Translations under genes and position numbers: made by a program | The notes under the pieces: model-generated | What the model was told of the DNA's origin: nothing | The model's database searches: none | The model's input: only the letters and a program-made list of their open reading frames with translations | Shown: piece by piece, positions 10,027 through 17,475 of the stretch | Position numbering within the stretch: the first letter of the stretch is position 1 | Layout of the letters: each line of letters begins with the position of its first letter | Source of the DNA: Saccharophagus degradans 2-40 | GTDB lineage: Bacteria; Pseudomonadota; Gammaproteobacteria; Pseudomonadales; Cellvibrionaceae | Assembly: GCF_000013665.1 (NCBI RefSeq) | Contig: NC_007912.1 | Location: forward strand, 2,776,501 to 2,840,500 | DNA length: 64,000 bases | Direction of reading: 5' to 3'

Positions 10027-10347
10027 AATTCATGCTCCTCTGGGAATGCGATAATGAAGTGCCAAAGTAAACAATTACTCTGTAGCGAGTAATAGTCTCT
10101 TACGCGGATATTACAATAAAATGATAGCAGCGCAATATTATTAACGCCTGTTTTTTATTCGAATTCAACGACTAATTTACCAGCAAAAAACACGTTTTAA
10201 AACAATAAGTTATAAGAGCCTTACAATATACATATAGCTATAAATATTTTTAAGTTATAGCTAAAAAACATGCCCCTATTTGCTAGCCAAAACACTATTT
10301 TTTAACTTTGAAGTGTATACATTTACTGCAGCGCAGCGTTACCCCCC
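10027..10347. other. Gap between fleR and the 58-residue gene; leader hairpin
   Basis: No gene is visible here. A perfect 7-bp inverted repeat ATTACTC-TGTAGC-GAGTAAT at 10074-10093 lies in the likely 5' leader of the 58-residue gene. The remainder towards fleR is AT-rich with no clear intrinsic terminator after fleR. Confidence 0.45.
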
Positions 10348-11841
10348 CTAGGAGTAACTTAATGCCTGCTGCAGGTCGTAACCTTCCTCTTTTAATCTAG
10401 CTAACTTATACCGAAGCGTACGGGGGCTAATACCTAACTTTTTAGCGGTATTTTTCTTGCTTCCGCGCTCGTCTCTTAATGTTTGCACGATTATCTCGAA
10501 TTCACGTTTGCGTAAATCGTGACCAAGTACCGCACCTTCTGGTTCTGGTATATCCAATTCTTTTGGGGCCACCTCGACTGCTCGCGGCTGAGCAATAGCG
10601 GCAATGGCGTTTTGGCTATAGGTGGCAATATCATCCACCAACGAAGGCTTGTCACTGTAAAGTGTTTCTGTTTGTAGCCCTAGGTCTGGCGAATGAATAA
10701 TATTGCCTGGCTGCAAAATAAGCGCCCGCTGCATTACATTGTCTAGCTCGCGTACATTGCCCGGCCACGGGTAGGTTTCTAAGGTGTGTTTTGTATCATC
10801 CGATAACTGTACGCCCTGCCTGTGTTGCTTGGCCGCATGACGGCTAAGTAACGATTCTGCCAGCGGGACGATATCTTCGCGTCGGTCGCGTAGTGGCGCC
10901 CACTGTAAAGGCAGTACACTTAGCCTAAAATATAAATCTTCGCGAAATTTTCCGTTGGCCACTTCTCTGCGCATATCGCGGTTAGAGGTGGCGATTACGC
11001 GCACATCCAACTTGATGCTTTTACGACCGCCCAAGCGCTCTACTTCTCGCTCTTGTAGCACCCGCAACAGCTTTGCTTGCAAGCCTATATCCATTTCGGA
11101 GATTTCGTCCAATAGCAATGTACCACCGTTAGCCTGCTCAAATTTACCGGGTGCCGAGCTGTACGCCCCAGTGTAGGCGCCTTTCTCGTGGCCAAATAAC
11201 ATAGCCTCTAGCATGTTCTCTGGTATGGCAGCGCAATTGATCGCCACAAACGGCATATCGGCTCGCTTACTTTTGGTGTGAATATAACGCGCCAATACTT
11301 CTTTACCAGTGCCAGATTCACCAATGACTAACACGGTCGAATCGGATTGCGCTACTCGACAAGCAAGCTGTAAAAGCTGACGGCTACCCGGCGCATTCGC
11401 AATGGGCTCATCGCTTGCACTTGTATTGCCACCCACTACTTTTTTTACTGTGTCGATGAGTACTTGTGTTTCGAAAGGTTTTACTAAGTAATCGACTGCG
11501 CCCTCTTTCATTGCGACTACGGAATCGTTGATGCTTGCGTAGGCGGTCACTAACACCACCGGTATTTGCGGGTAATCGGTGCGCACTTTACGCAATAAAT
11601 CATGGCCGCTCATAGCGCCCATATTCACATCAGATATTATTAAATCTTGATCAGGGCTAGCTTCCAACAACTCTAAGGCCTGCTCGGCACTTGCGGCTTG
11701 CACAACACTAAAACCGGCTAAATCTAGCGTGTCGACCACGGCTTCGCGTAAATCTAAATCGTCTTCTACTACCATTATTTTTATTTCTCTGGCGTATTCT
11801 TCGCTTAGCAATTGGCCTGTGGATTGCGCTGGGTTAGTCAT
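10348..11841 (-). CDS. fleR: Sigma54-dependent response regulator FleR (FlrC)
   Basis: The 497-residue protein has a receiver domain (phospho-acceptor Asp near 71, in IISDVNMGAMSG), an AAA+ sigma54-activator domain and a Fis-type helix-turn-helix (KKNTAKKLGISPRTLRYKL). Walker A GESGTGK lies at about 174-180. The sigma54-contact loop reads GAYTGA (221-226) rather than GAFTGA, a known functional variant. In Pseudomonas and Vibrio, phosphorylated FleR/FlrC activates the class III sigma54 promoters for basal body, hook and main flagellin. Its start overlaps fleS by 8 bp, so the kinase and regulator are made together. Confidence 0.96.
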   Translation of the reverse strand: MTNPAQSTGQLLSEEYAREIKIMVVEDDLDLREAVVDTLDLAGFSVVQAASAEQALELLEASPDQDLIISDVNMGAMSGHDLLRKVRTDYPQIPVVLVTAYASINDSVVAMKEGAVDYLVKPFETQVLIDTVKKVVGGNTSASDEPIANAPGSRQLLQLACRVAQSDSTVLVIGESGTGKEVLARYIHTKSKRADMPFVAINCAAIPENMLEAMLFGHEKGAYTGAYSSAPGKFEQANGGTLLLDEISEMDIGLQAKLLRVLQEREVERLGGRKSIKLDVRVIATSNRDMRREVANGKFREDLYFRLSVLPLQWAPLRDRREDIVPLAESLLSRHAAKQHRQGVQLSDDTKHTLETYPWPGNVRELDNVMQRALILQPGNIIHSPDLGLQTETLYSDKPSLVDDIATYSQNAIAAIAQPRAVEVAPKELDIPEPEGAVLGHDLRKREFEIIVQTLRDERGSKKNTAKKLGISPRTLRYKLARLKEEGYDLQQALSYS

Positions 11842-13120
11842 GGGATACTCCGCATTGTTGTTTGGTTATGTCGGCCACGTCACTGGGTGTTGCGCAGTGC
11901 TCCGGCAAAATAAGTGTTGCTTTGGTGCCGCACTCAGGTGGCGACATAATAGAAAAAGTACCGCCGTGGGCGCGGGCAACAGATTGCACAACCGCTAACC
12001 CCAGGCCTGTGCCGTGCGCTTTGGTAGTAACAAACAACTCCATGGCGCTGTCTAACACAGACTTGTCTAACCCCGGCCCGTTATCCACTACGTTTATACA
12101 CACGCGTTTAGGCTCTAGGTTTTCTGGGCTACCACTTAGGTTAACGAGAATGGTAATGGGTTTATCGGATGCTTGAATGGCGTTATTTATTAAATTCATT
12201 ATTGCGCTAATAAGCGCTTCGCGGTGGCAGCGGATTTGCGTGGAGGGATGGGTGTTTCGCCACGTAATTTTGGCAGCAGATGTAAGAATGGGCACTTCGC
12301 TCGCCTCGCGTAAACCCACTTCCAAATCGGCTAATGAAATTACATCGTTAAGCGGTAACTCGCTTTTTACAAACAGCATCATGTCGCGCACTGTGCGCTC
12401 CATATGCTGTAAACGGCCCAATAATTTTTTTGCAAATGTATCTTTTTTCGCTTGCGCGATAGAGCCATTGGTTAAATGCCCTGCATATAAAATGGCTGCA
12501 GATAGAGGCGTGCGAATTTGATGAGCCAAAGCAGAAACCATTTTACCCATTGACGATAAACGCTCGTGGCGGCTTAAATTTCGCTGTAATTCTCGGGTTT
12601 CTGTTTGATCGGTTAGCAGTATTATTTGGCCGTGATTATCCATCGAGCTTGTGGCGATACTAATGCGCTTACCAGTTTTGGTGGATACCTCTAAGCCGTC
12701 ATCATTGCGAGGCGCAAAACATTTACTAATAACATGTCGCCAAAGCTCACCATCTAACTTGTCGTCTAGTAGCGCCCTTGCAGCGGGGTTACTTTCAACA
12801 ATATAACCTTGGTGATCGAGCACAATCACACCACCGGGCATAAAATCTAGCAAGGCTTGCATGCGCCCCGCTAATTTCTCTTCATTTTTATGGGCGCGCT
12901 GTTTAGCTTCGCTTACTTCATCTAGCTCTTGCGTAAGGCTCGATACGCGCTTTTCCAACAGTTCGTAAGATTGCGCGAGCTGAGAAGAGGTATCGTTAAA
13001 AAATTGAAAAGCCGCCTCCAACCTTTCTAGGTTAGATTGCGACGTAGGCAATTTTGCCGAAACGATTTTAGGGGTACCCGATTCGGGTGGAGTACCAGAA
13101 CTTCTTACACTCAACGACAC
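11834..13120 (-). CDS. fleS: Sensor histidine kinase FleS (FlrB)
   Basis: This is a soluble histidine kinase without membrane helices. A coiled coil (~40-90) leads to a PAS domain (~85-170, MPGGVIVLDHQGYIVESNPA), the HisKA box SALAHQIRTPLSA with the phospho-acceptor His near 200, and a HATPase domain with NNAIQAS, VVDNGPGLD and GTGLGLAVVQ. I start it at GTG 13120 (428 residues) because GGAGGT lies 6 nt upstream. The ATG pair at 13162 has no ribosome-binding site and would sit only about 13 nt after the predicted sigma54 transcription start. It is the partner of FleR. Confidence 0.94.
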   Translation of the reverse strand: MSLSVRSSGTPPESGTPKIVSAKLPTSQSNLERLEAAFQFFNDTSSQLAQSYELLEKRVSSLTQELDEVSEAKQRAHKNEEKLAGRMQALLDFMPGGVIVLDHQGYIVESNPAARALLDDKLDGELWRHVISKCFAPRNDDGLEVSTKTGKRISIATSSMDNHGQIILLTDQTETRELQRNLSRHERLSSMGKMVSALAHQIRTPLSAAILYAGHLTNGSIAQAKKDTFAKKLLGRLQHMERTVRDMMLFVKSELPLNDVISLADLEVGLREASEVPILTSAAKITWRNTHPSTQIRCHREALISAIMNLINNAIQASDKPITILVNLSGSPENLEPKRVCINVVDNGPGLDKSVLDSAMELFVTTKAHGTGLGLAVVQSVARAHGGTFSIMSPPECGTKATLILPEHCATPSDVADITKQQCGVSHD

Positions 13121-13185
13121 AGCTTTACCTCCAGAACTGTCAATGCGCCAGAAAACCATCATTTTCTGTATGCAGATATAACTAC

Positions 13186-13201
13186 TGCAAGGTGAGTGCC
13201 A
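13186..13201 (-). promoter_or_regulatory. Sigma54 promoter of fleSR
   Basis: On the minus strand the site reads TGGCAC-TCACC-TTGCA, the full sigma54 consensus with GG-N10-GC. Initiation would fall near 13175. Class II control of fleSR (flrBC) by FleQ/FlrA with sigma54 is established in Pseudomonas and Vibrio. Confidence 0.88.
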
Positions 13202-13699
13202 TTTTTATTTTTTGTTAATTTTCAATAGGTTATAACACCTATAGCCTCAAGTCAGTTATGGCGACGTTTTGACGTCTACTTTAAAGCCGCACATATGGCG
13301 CTGAAGAAGTTTTGTTGCGGCAGCATCTACACCACTAGCACTAGAAGCTTTATTGAGTACGAACAAGGCGCATCACATTATTCGACTATCATTCGGCCAT
13401 GCGGTATTTGCTCACGGTCATCCCAGAGTATTCACTTACCTAATTTGCAATTTGGCATGGCTTATTAAAATTGCTTTTTACAACCATTGCTTCCAAGGCT
13501 TCGCTTAAATCATTGCCTAATAGGCTTAAGCAATAAAAAGCTTATATGGGTAGACCTAAATACTAGGCGTTATATGTTTTTGCGCTTTCAGCTCTTCTGT
13601 TTAAGTGCGAATCGGTTTTTGACTAAAAACCGATTGCAAACGATGCTTAATGTATACGGAGTCACAAAATTACAATTAATAAAATTGGAGCAGTGCCAT
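13202..13699. other. Divergent gap between fleS and the 90-residue gene, with strong inverted repeat
   Basis: No protein gene is convincing here; an upstream extension of the 90-residue frame to 13487 lacks a ribosome-binding site and protein-like composition. At 13610-13635 AATCGGTTTTT-GACT-AAAAACCGATT forms a perfect 11-bp stem with a 4-nt loop. At 13551-13563 the 13-mer TAGACCTAAATAC occurs, identical to 22509-22521 upstream of the TPR-SGNH gene. Confidence 0.5.
13610..13635. repeat. Perfect inverted repeat upstream of the 90-residue gene
   Basis: AATCGGTTTTT-GACT-AAAAACCGATT is an 11-bp perfect stem with a 4-nt loop, 64 bp before ATG 13700. There is no U-tract after it on either strand, so it is more likely an operator or leader stem than a terminator. 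Confidence 0.55.
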
Positions 13700-13972
13700 A
13701 TGGAAGCAAGCGCTTATGAGCAAAATGCAAGTCAGCGAGAACGACGAGCAAAGAGAGAAAATAATACGCAGGTACTCGAGAGTATTTTATCGGAGTTGCA
13801 GCGACTTACGCTGCACCAGTTAGAAGGATTTGGCTGGCGATTAGCATTTGTAAGGCGGCCTCTATTTCAAGACCCTATTGTTGTAGTAGTAAATTGCGAA
13901 AACAGTAAATATGGCGTACTTGAAGATGATGGCTCTATTAATGTTGAGCACAACATACAAATACGCCACTAA
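13700..13972 (+). CDS. Conserved hypothetical 90-residue protein
   Basis: I place the start at ATG 13700, with GGAG 9 nt upstream, giving 90 residues. The N-terminus is Arg/Glu/Gln-rich and helical (SQRERRAKRENNTQVLES). It is followed by LHQLEGFGWRLAFVRRPLFQ, then DPIVVVVNCENSKYGVLEDD and the end EHNIQIRH. I recognise the FGWxLxFVRRPLFQ/P pattern from short uncharacterised proteins of marine gammaproteobacteria but know no function. It is transcribed against its neighbours fleS and fleQ, so it is monocistronic. Confidence 0.7.
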   Translation: MEASAYEQNASQRERRAKRENNTQVLESILSELQRLTLHQLEGFGWRLAFVRRPLFQDPIVVVVNCENSKYGVLEDDGSINVEHNIQIRH

Positions 13973-14053
13973 ATAAATGTAAAATACAGCTCTGAGCATT
14001 ATGCGAACCCATTAAAATATTTGGGTTCGCTTTCGCTTGTAAGCAATAAAATA

Positions 14054-15493
14054 CTAGCTGCGCTGCAACCCGTATTTACGCATTTTCTCCACCAAAGTGG
14101 TTCGACGAATTGTAAGCCTATCGGCCGCTCTCGCCACCACACCGCCACAATCATCTAGCGCTTGCTGAATTAAACTTTGCTCTAAGCCGGTTATATATTC
14201 CTTTAAATCTATTCCACCATCGGGCAACAAGGTCACGTCACCCGCACCAACCATGGTCGTTTTAACTGGCATGCTTTCTAGGTCATCTAGCGGGTCATCA
14301 TCTTCAAGCTCTACATGACGATACTTAGCAGGTAAATCTTGCACACCCACAACGCCATAAGGTTGCATAATAGCCATGCGTTCCACCAAGTTGGCCAGCT
14401 CTCTTACATTACCCGGCCAAGGGTGGCGACACAAAGATAGAATTGCCGCAGAGTTAAAGCGTATGGAGCCACGGTGTTCGCTTTCTAAGCGATTTACTAA
14501 CTCGTTTATAAGTAGCGGAATATCTTCTGCGCGCTCGCGCAATGGTGGCATTTCTATGGGAAACACATTTAAACGGTAGTATAAATCTTCGCGAAAGCTT
14601 CCATCTGCAATCATTACATCTAAATCGCGGTGGGTAGCGGCAATAATGCGCACATCGGTGGGGTACGATTTGTTACCCCCTACTCGCTCGTAGGATTTCT
14701 CTTGCAGTACACGCAATATTTTTACTTGCATGTGCAGTGGCATATCGCCAATTTCATCTAAAAATAATGTGCCGCCTTCAGCGAGTTCAAAACGCCCCGC
14801 TCGCGCGTTAATAGCCCCTGTAAACGCGCCTTTCTCATGCCCAAACAACTCACTCTCTAGCAGCTCTGCCGGAATAGCACCGCAGTTAACAGGCACAAAT
14901 GGCTTGTCTCTACGCGGGGAATTATAGTGAAGGTTGCGTGCCACAACTTCTTTGCCCGTACCCGATTCGCCCTGAATAAGTACAGTTACATCGGTATCGG
15001 CAACCTGATCCATCATTGTCCTTACCGTTTGCTCCTCGCGACTGGTGCCCACCAGACTGCGGAACAGATGGGTTGGTCTAGATGCCAAGCCCCCGCGCGC
15101 GGCATCCCTCGCGACGTTCAATCGCTGCGCCCTATGCATGGCATCTATTAAGGCATTGTAGGTAATTGGCAGCTCTAGGGTACCAATGGCCATATGGCGC
15201 AGGTACGGGTCCCATTCGGGGTTTATATCGCCATATTCGCCTACTACGGCAACAGGCTTTAACTCGTAAGTGTTTTTTATACCCTCTAAATGTTGTTTTA
15301 ACGTTTCCCCGCCGTGGGTATTGCCAAGAATAATCATGCCGACTTCGTCGTCAGCGGCCTGAGCGGCAATATCTTGCCAGCTCGAAAACGCCGTTTGTAT
15401 GGGGCTCTCCCCTAAAAAGTCGATTATCACCACTAAATCGTGTAATCGAGTCGCGTCGTCTTCGACAATGAGTATTTTTTTGTCACCTAACAT
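14054..15493 (-). CDS. fleQ: Flagellar master regulator FleQ (FlrA)
   Basis: The 479-residue protein has a degenerate N-terminal receiver domain (1-120) in which the phospho-acceptor Asp is missing ([10 protein letters not shown]), as expected for FleQ. An AAA+ domain follows with Walker A GESGTGK (175-181), the sigma54 loop GAFTGA (222-227) and Walker [10 protein letters not shown]. The C-terminus is a Fis-type HTH ([16 protein letters not shown]). The c-di-GMP-binding LFRSLVGTS motif of Pseudomonas FleQ is intact at 143-151, so c-di-GMP control is likely. It starts the flagellar cascade by activating class II sigma54 promoters. Confidence 0.97.
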   Translation of the reverse strand: MLGDKKILIVEDDATRLHDLVVIIDFLGESPIQTAFSSWQDIAAQAADDEVGMIILGNTHGGETLKQHLEGIKNTYELKPVAVVGEYGDINPEWDPYLRHMAIGTLELPITYNALIDAMHRAQRLNVARDAARGGLASRPTHLFRSLVGTSREEQTVRTMMDQVADTDVTVLIQGESGTGKEVVARNLHYNSPRRDKPFVPVNCGAIPAELLESELFGHEKGAFTGAINARAGRFELAEGGTLFLDEIGDMPLHMQVKILRVLQEKSYERVGGNKSYPTDVRIIAATHRDLDVMIADGSFREDLYYRLNVFPIEMPPLRERAEDIPLLINELVNRLESEHRGSIRFNSAAILSLCRHPWPGNVRELANLVERMAIMQPYGVVGVQDLPAKYRHVELEDDDPLDDLESMPVKTTMVGAGDVTLLPDGGIDLKEYITGLEQSLIQQALDDCGGVVARAADRLTIRRTTLVEKMRKYGLQRS

Positions 15494-15650
15494 CTATATT
15501 AATCTTCCCAATATTGCCAGCTAGCGCACTTATACAGCGAATTAAGTGATTGCCACAATGGCAAAAAAGCTAAGCAAAGAAATAACCGCTATTGATTATC
15601 TAGCCGACCGTTTATTGACAAATAACGCGAACCGACCGTTCCTTAACTTA

Positions 15651-15679
15651 GTAATAGTCAACGAACTGGCATTGGTCAA
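15651..15679 (-). promoter_or_regulatory. Sigma70-like promoter of fleQ
   Basis: On the minus strand TTGACC, 17 nt, TATTAC match a sigma70 -35/-10 pair (5/6 and 4/6). The start point would be near 15644, about 150 nt before the fleQ ATG. No GG-N10-GC sigma54 site was found, which fits a top-level regulator. The remainder of the 342-bp gap 15494-15835 holds no gene. Confidence 0.5.
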
Positions 15680-15688
15680 ATTTCTGAC
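15675..15688. promoter_or_regulatory. FleQ-type box overlapping the fleQ -35
   Basis: GTCA-AATTTC-TGAC is a 14-bp dyad of the form GTCA-N6-TGAC, the half-site arrangement reported for Pseudomonas FleQ boxes. It overlaps the predicted -35 element, which would allow FleQ to repress its own gene. Confidence 0.55.
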
Positions 15689-15835
15689 GGGAAAATTTTG
15701 ATATATCTATCGCCTGTTGACGTAGATGAATTTTAGGGGGAAAGCTAGGTTTCTATAGGCTTTAGCTAAAAAAGCACCAGCCTACTTAGATCAAGAATGC
15801 GTCAACCTTCTCAGTAGAGACGCTCAAAAAACATA

Positions 15836-16096
15836 CTACTCTGCTCTAGGTCCAGCCAATTTGCCTGCATGTGCAGGTAAACATGCCACCATCTCACCGT
15901 AGATGCTCACAATTCTTTCTAATTCTTCAATTAGCGCACGAGTATCGCGATTGGAGTCATCGAATGCTTCGTTTAGGCTTTGCGCCAAAAGGCGATCCAC
16001 ATCTCTTATGGTTTGCCAATCTTTGCTTTTAAATGCCTCTTGCAATTGCTTTCGTGTACGAGCTAAAGAAAATTGGGAAGCTGTAACCAAGTTCAT
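15836..16096 (-). CDS. fliT: Small helical flagellar protein of the FliT/FleP position
   Basis: This is an 86-residue all-helical protein (FSLARTRKQLQEAFKSKDWQ, ALIEELERIVSIYGEMV). Size, helical pattern and position between fliS and fleQ match the FliT-like chaperones of pseudomonads. FliT-type proteins bind the filament cap FliD and export components. Sequence signals are weak, so the family name rests partly on gene order. The ATG has a good TAGGAGA ribosome-binding site, and a FliA-type promoter lies at 16138-16164. Confidence 0.75.
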   Translation of the reverse strand: MNLVTASQFSLARTRKQLQEAFKSKDWQTIRDVDRLLAQSLNEAFDDSNRDTRALIEELERIVSIYGEMVACLPAHAGKLAGPRAE

Positions 16097-16137
16097 GGTG
16101 TTCTCCTAAATAGGCGTTTACGAAAAGTCTATCTAGG

Positions 16138-16164
16138 CTAACGGCCTATCCCAAAAACTCTTTA
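16138..16164 (-). promoter_or_regulatory. FliA (sigma28)-type promoter before fliT
   Basis: On the minus strand TAAA, exactly 15 nt, GCCGTTAG. The -10 matches GCCGATAA at 6 of 8 positions. It lies 42 bp upstream of the fliT start. Confidence 0.5.
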
Positions 16165-16200
16165 GACGTTTTTAGCAATAAAAACATATTTGCTCTTTTC

Positions 16201-16593
16201 TTAAACAGCGACTTTTTGCTGCTGGATGTTCATCTCATCCCAACCGCTTTTAACCTCGCTCAACAATACCCGAGCCTCATCCATACCGGCGGCTAAGTTC
16301 TCGATAGTAGATTGCTGAATAAGCTTAATAATGTAGCTATACAATGCGAAAAGGTTAACCGCAATGTCTCCTCCGCGCTCTACGTCGAGGTAGCCCTGTA
16401 AACCCTCAACAATCCCTAAAAATTTTATTTTGAGCGATTGCGCATCATCAATATTGCTATTGTGTAGAGCCAGCTTGGTATGCTCTACACGCTCTAGAGC
16501 TCCATCAAGCAACAAAGAAATTATTTGATGCGAAGTAAGAGATTCGGCATGTAGCTGAATATATTGCGCCGCTTTGGTTTGTGGTAAAGACAT
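16201..16593 (-). CDS. fliS: Flagellar export chaperone FliS, copy A
   Basis: FliS binds the C-terminal disordered helix of flagellin and keeps it export-competent in the cytoplasm. The 130-residue product has the family pattern: SHQIISLLLDGALERVEHTK, then a central helix ending LQGYLDVERGGDIAVNLFAL and the closing helix VLLSEVKSGWDEM. I start it at ATG 16593, which has GGAG 6 nt upstream; the ATG pair at 16608-16603 lacks this. It is one of two diverged fliS genes here. Confidence 0.93.
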   Translation of the reverse strand: MSLPQTKAAQYIQLHAESLTSHQIISLLLDGALERVEHTKLALHNSNIDDAQSLKIKFLGIVEGLQGYLDVERGGDIAVNLFALYSYIIKLIQQSTIENLAAGMDEARVLLSEVKSGWDEMNIQQQKVAV

Positions 16594-16843
16594 AACGTTC
16601 TCCATCAACCGATAGTATGTATAGGTGTTTTTACGCAGATGCTTACTCTCACACTACTACTTAGCCTTCGACTCCAACCAAGGTGCCAAGCACACCACAT
16701 AGCCAGAAAAACAAGTCGTTAGTCATTACGCACAGTAATTAACCAGTGAACATCTGTTAACCAAAAGTAAAAACTAGCACAGCGCTCAAATAAGTAGGAG
16801 CGGCAATAATTCGCCTGTTTTTATCTGGTATAGATATAAATGC

Positions 16844-16871
16844 ACATAGGGTGCCAATTGGTACCCTATGT
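16844..16871 (-). terminator. Hairpin after fliS copy B
   Basis: ACATAGGGTGCC-AATT-GGTACCCTATGT forms a 12-bp stem with one G-T pair. It lies 13 bp past the copy B stop. The following minus-strand sequence GCATTTATAT is only weakly U-rich. Confidence 0.5.
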
Positions 16872-16884
16872 TTTACAAAGAATG

Positions 16885-17289
16885 TTACAAAGAGGATTCT
16901 GTTACTTTTGAAGGGGATATTTCACGCCAGGCGGAAGCCATATTACCAATTAATTGCGCAGCTTCATCCAGTAAAGCGATGTCGTTTTTTTGATGAGCTT
17001 TGTTTAGTACAGAGAGAATATAGATGTAGAGCATTTCCATATTGTTAGCGAGATCGCCGCCATTATCTAAATCCAAGTTTTCCCGCAACCCGTTAATAAT
17101 AGCTATTGTTTCATTAATTTTCTTGCCTTTAACACCTACTTGATTGTGCTGTATAGCGCCTTTGGCCTGCACTATCCGCTGCAAAGCTCCGTCGTAAAGC
17201 ATTTGTATTAGCTCATGGGGTGACGCCACACCAATGTTAGCCTCACAGCTTACTTTGGCATAAGAGTTTAATGCTCGGCGTGTATTCAC
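16885..17289 (-). CDS. fliS: Flagellar export chaperone FliS, copy B
   Basis: This is a second FliS of 134 residues: SPHELIQMLYDGALQRIVQA, LRENLDLDNGGDLANNMEML and MLYIYILSVLNKAHQKND give the four-helix family signature. GTG 17289 is the likely start, with AGAGGT 6 nt upstream (MNTRRALNSYAKV). The longer ATG start at 17325 has no comparable signal. It has its own perfect FliA-type promoter and its own hairpin, so it is a separate unit from copy A. Two flagellins and two FliS copies suggest chaperone specialisation, which is untested. Confidence 0.94.
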   Translation of the reverse strand: MNTRRALNSYAKVSCEANIGVASPHELIQMLYDGALQRIVQAKGAIQHNQVGVKGKKINETIAIINGLRENLDLDNGGDLANNMEMLYIYILSVLNKAHQKNDIALLDEAAQLIGNMASAWREISPSKVTESSL

Positions 17290-17405
17290 GGGTCTACCTC
17301 TGTGGTTAAATTTGCGGGGCAACAACCTAAAGGAAATTTAAAATTTAGTTTCCAGGGTGATACCTGTGCAAAATTTGCTATGAGTATTTGTTATCTTCTT
17401 AATGG

Positions 17406-17432
17406 TTTTCGGCCATTCAAAGCAAATATTTA
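17406..17432 (-). promoter_or_regulatory. FliA (sigma28) promoter of fliS copy B
   Basis: On the minus strand TAAA, exactly 15 nt, GCCGAAAA: a full -35 and 7 of 8 bases of the -10 consensus. The predicted start near 17399 gives a leader of about 110 nt. Confidence 0.78.
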
Positions 17433-17475
17433 GCAATATTTCGCATTCGCCATTAAATATTCTTAAGTTACTTTG

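Noticed and set aside
13487-13699. Longer start for the 90-residue gene (161 codons)
   Set aside because: The extra 71 residues have no ribosome-binding site and run through the palindrome; ATG 13700 has GGAG at good spacing.
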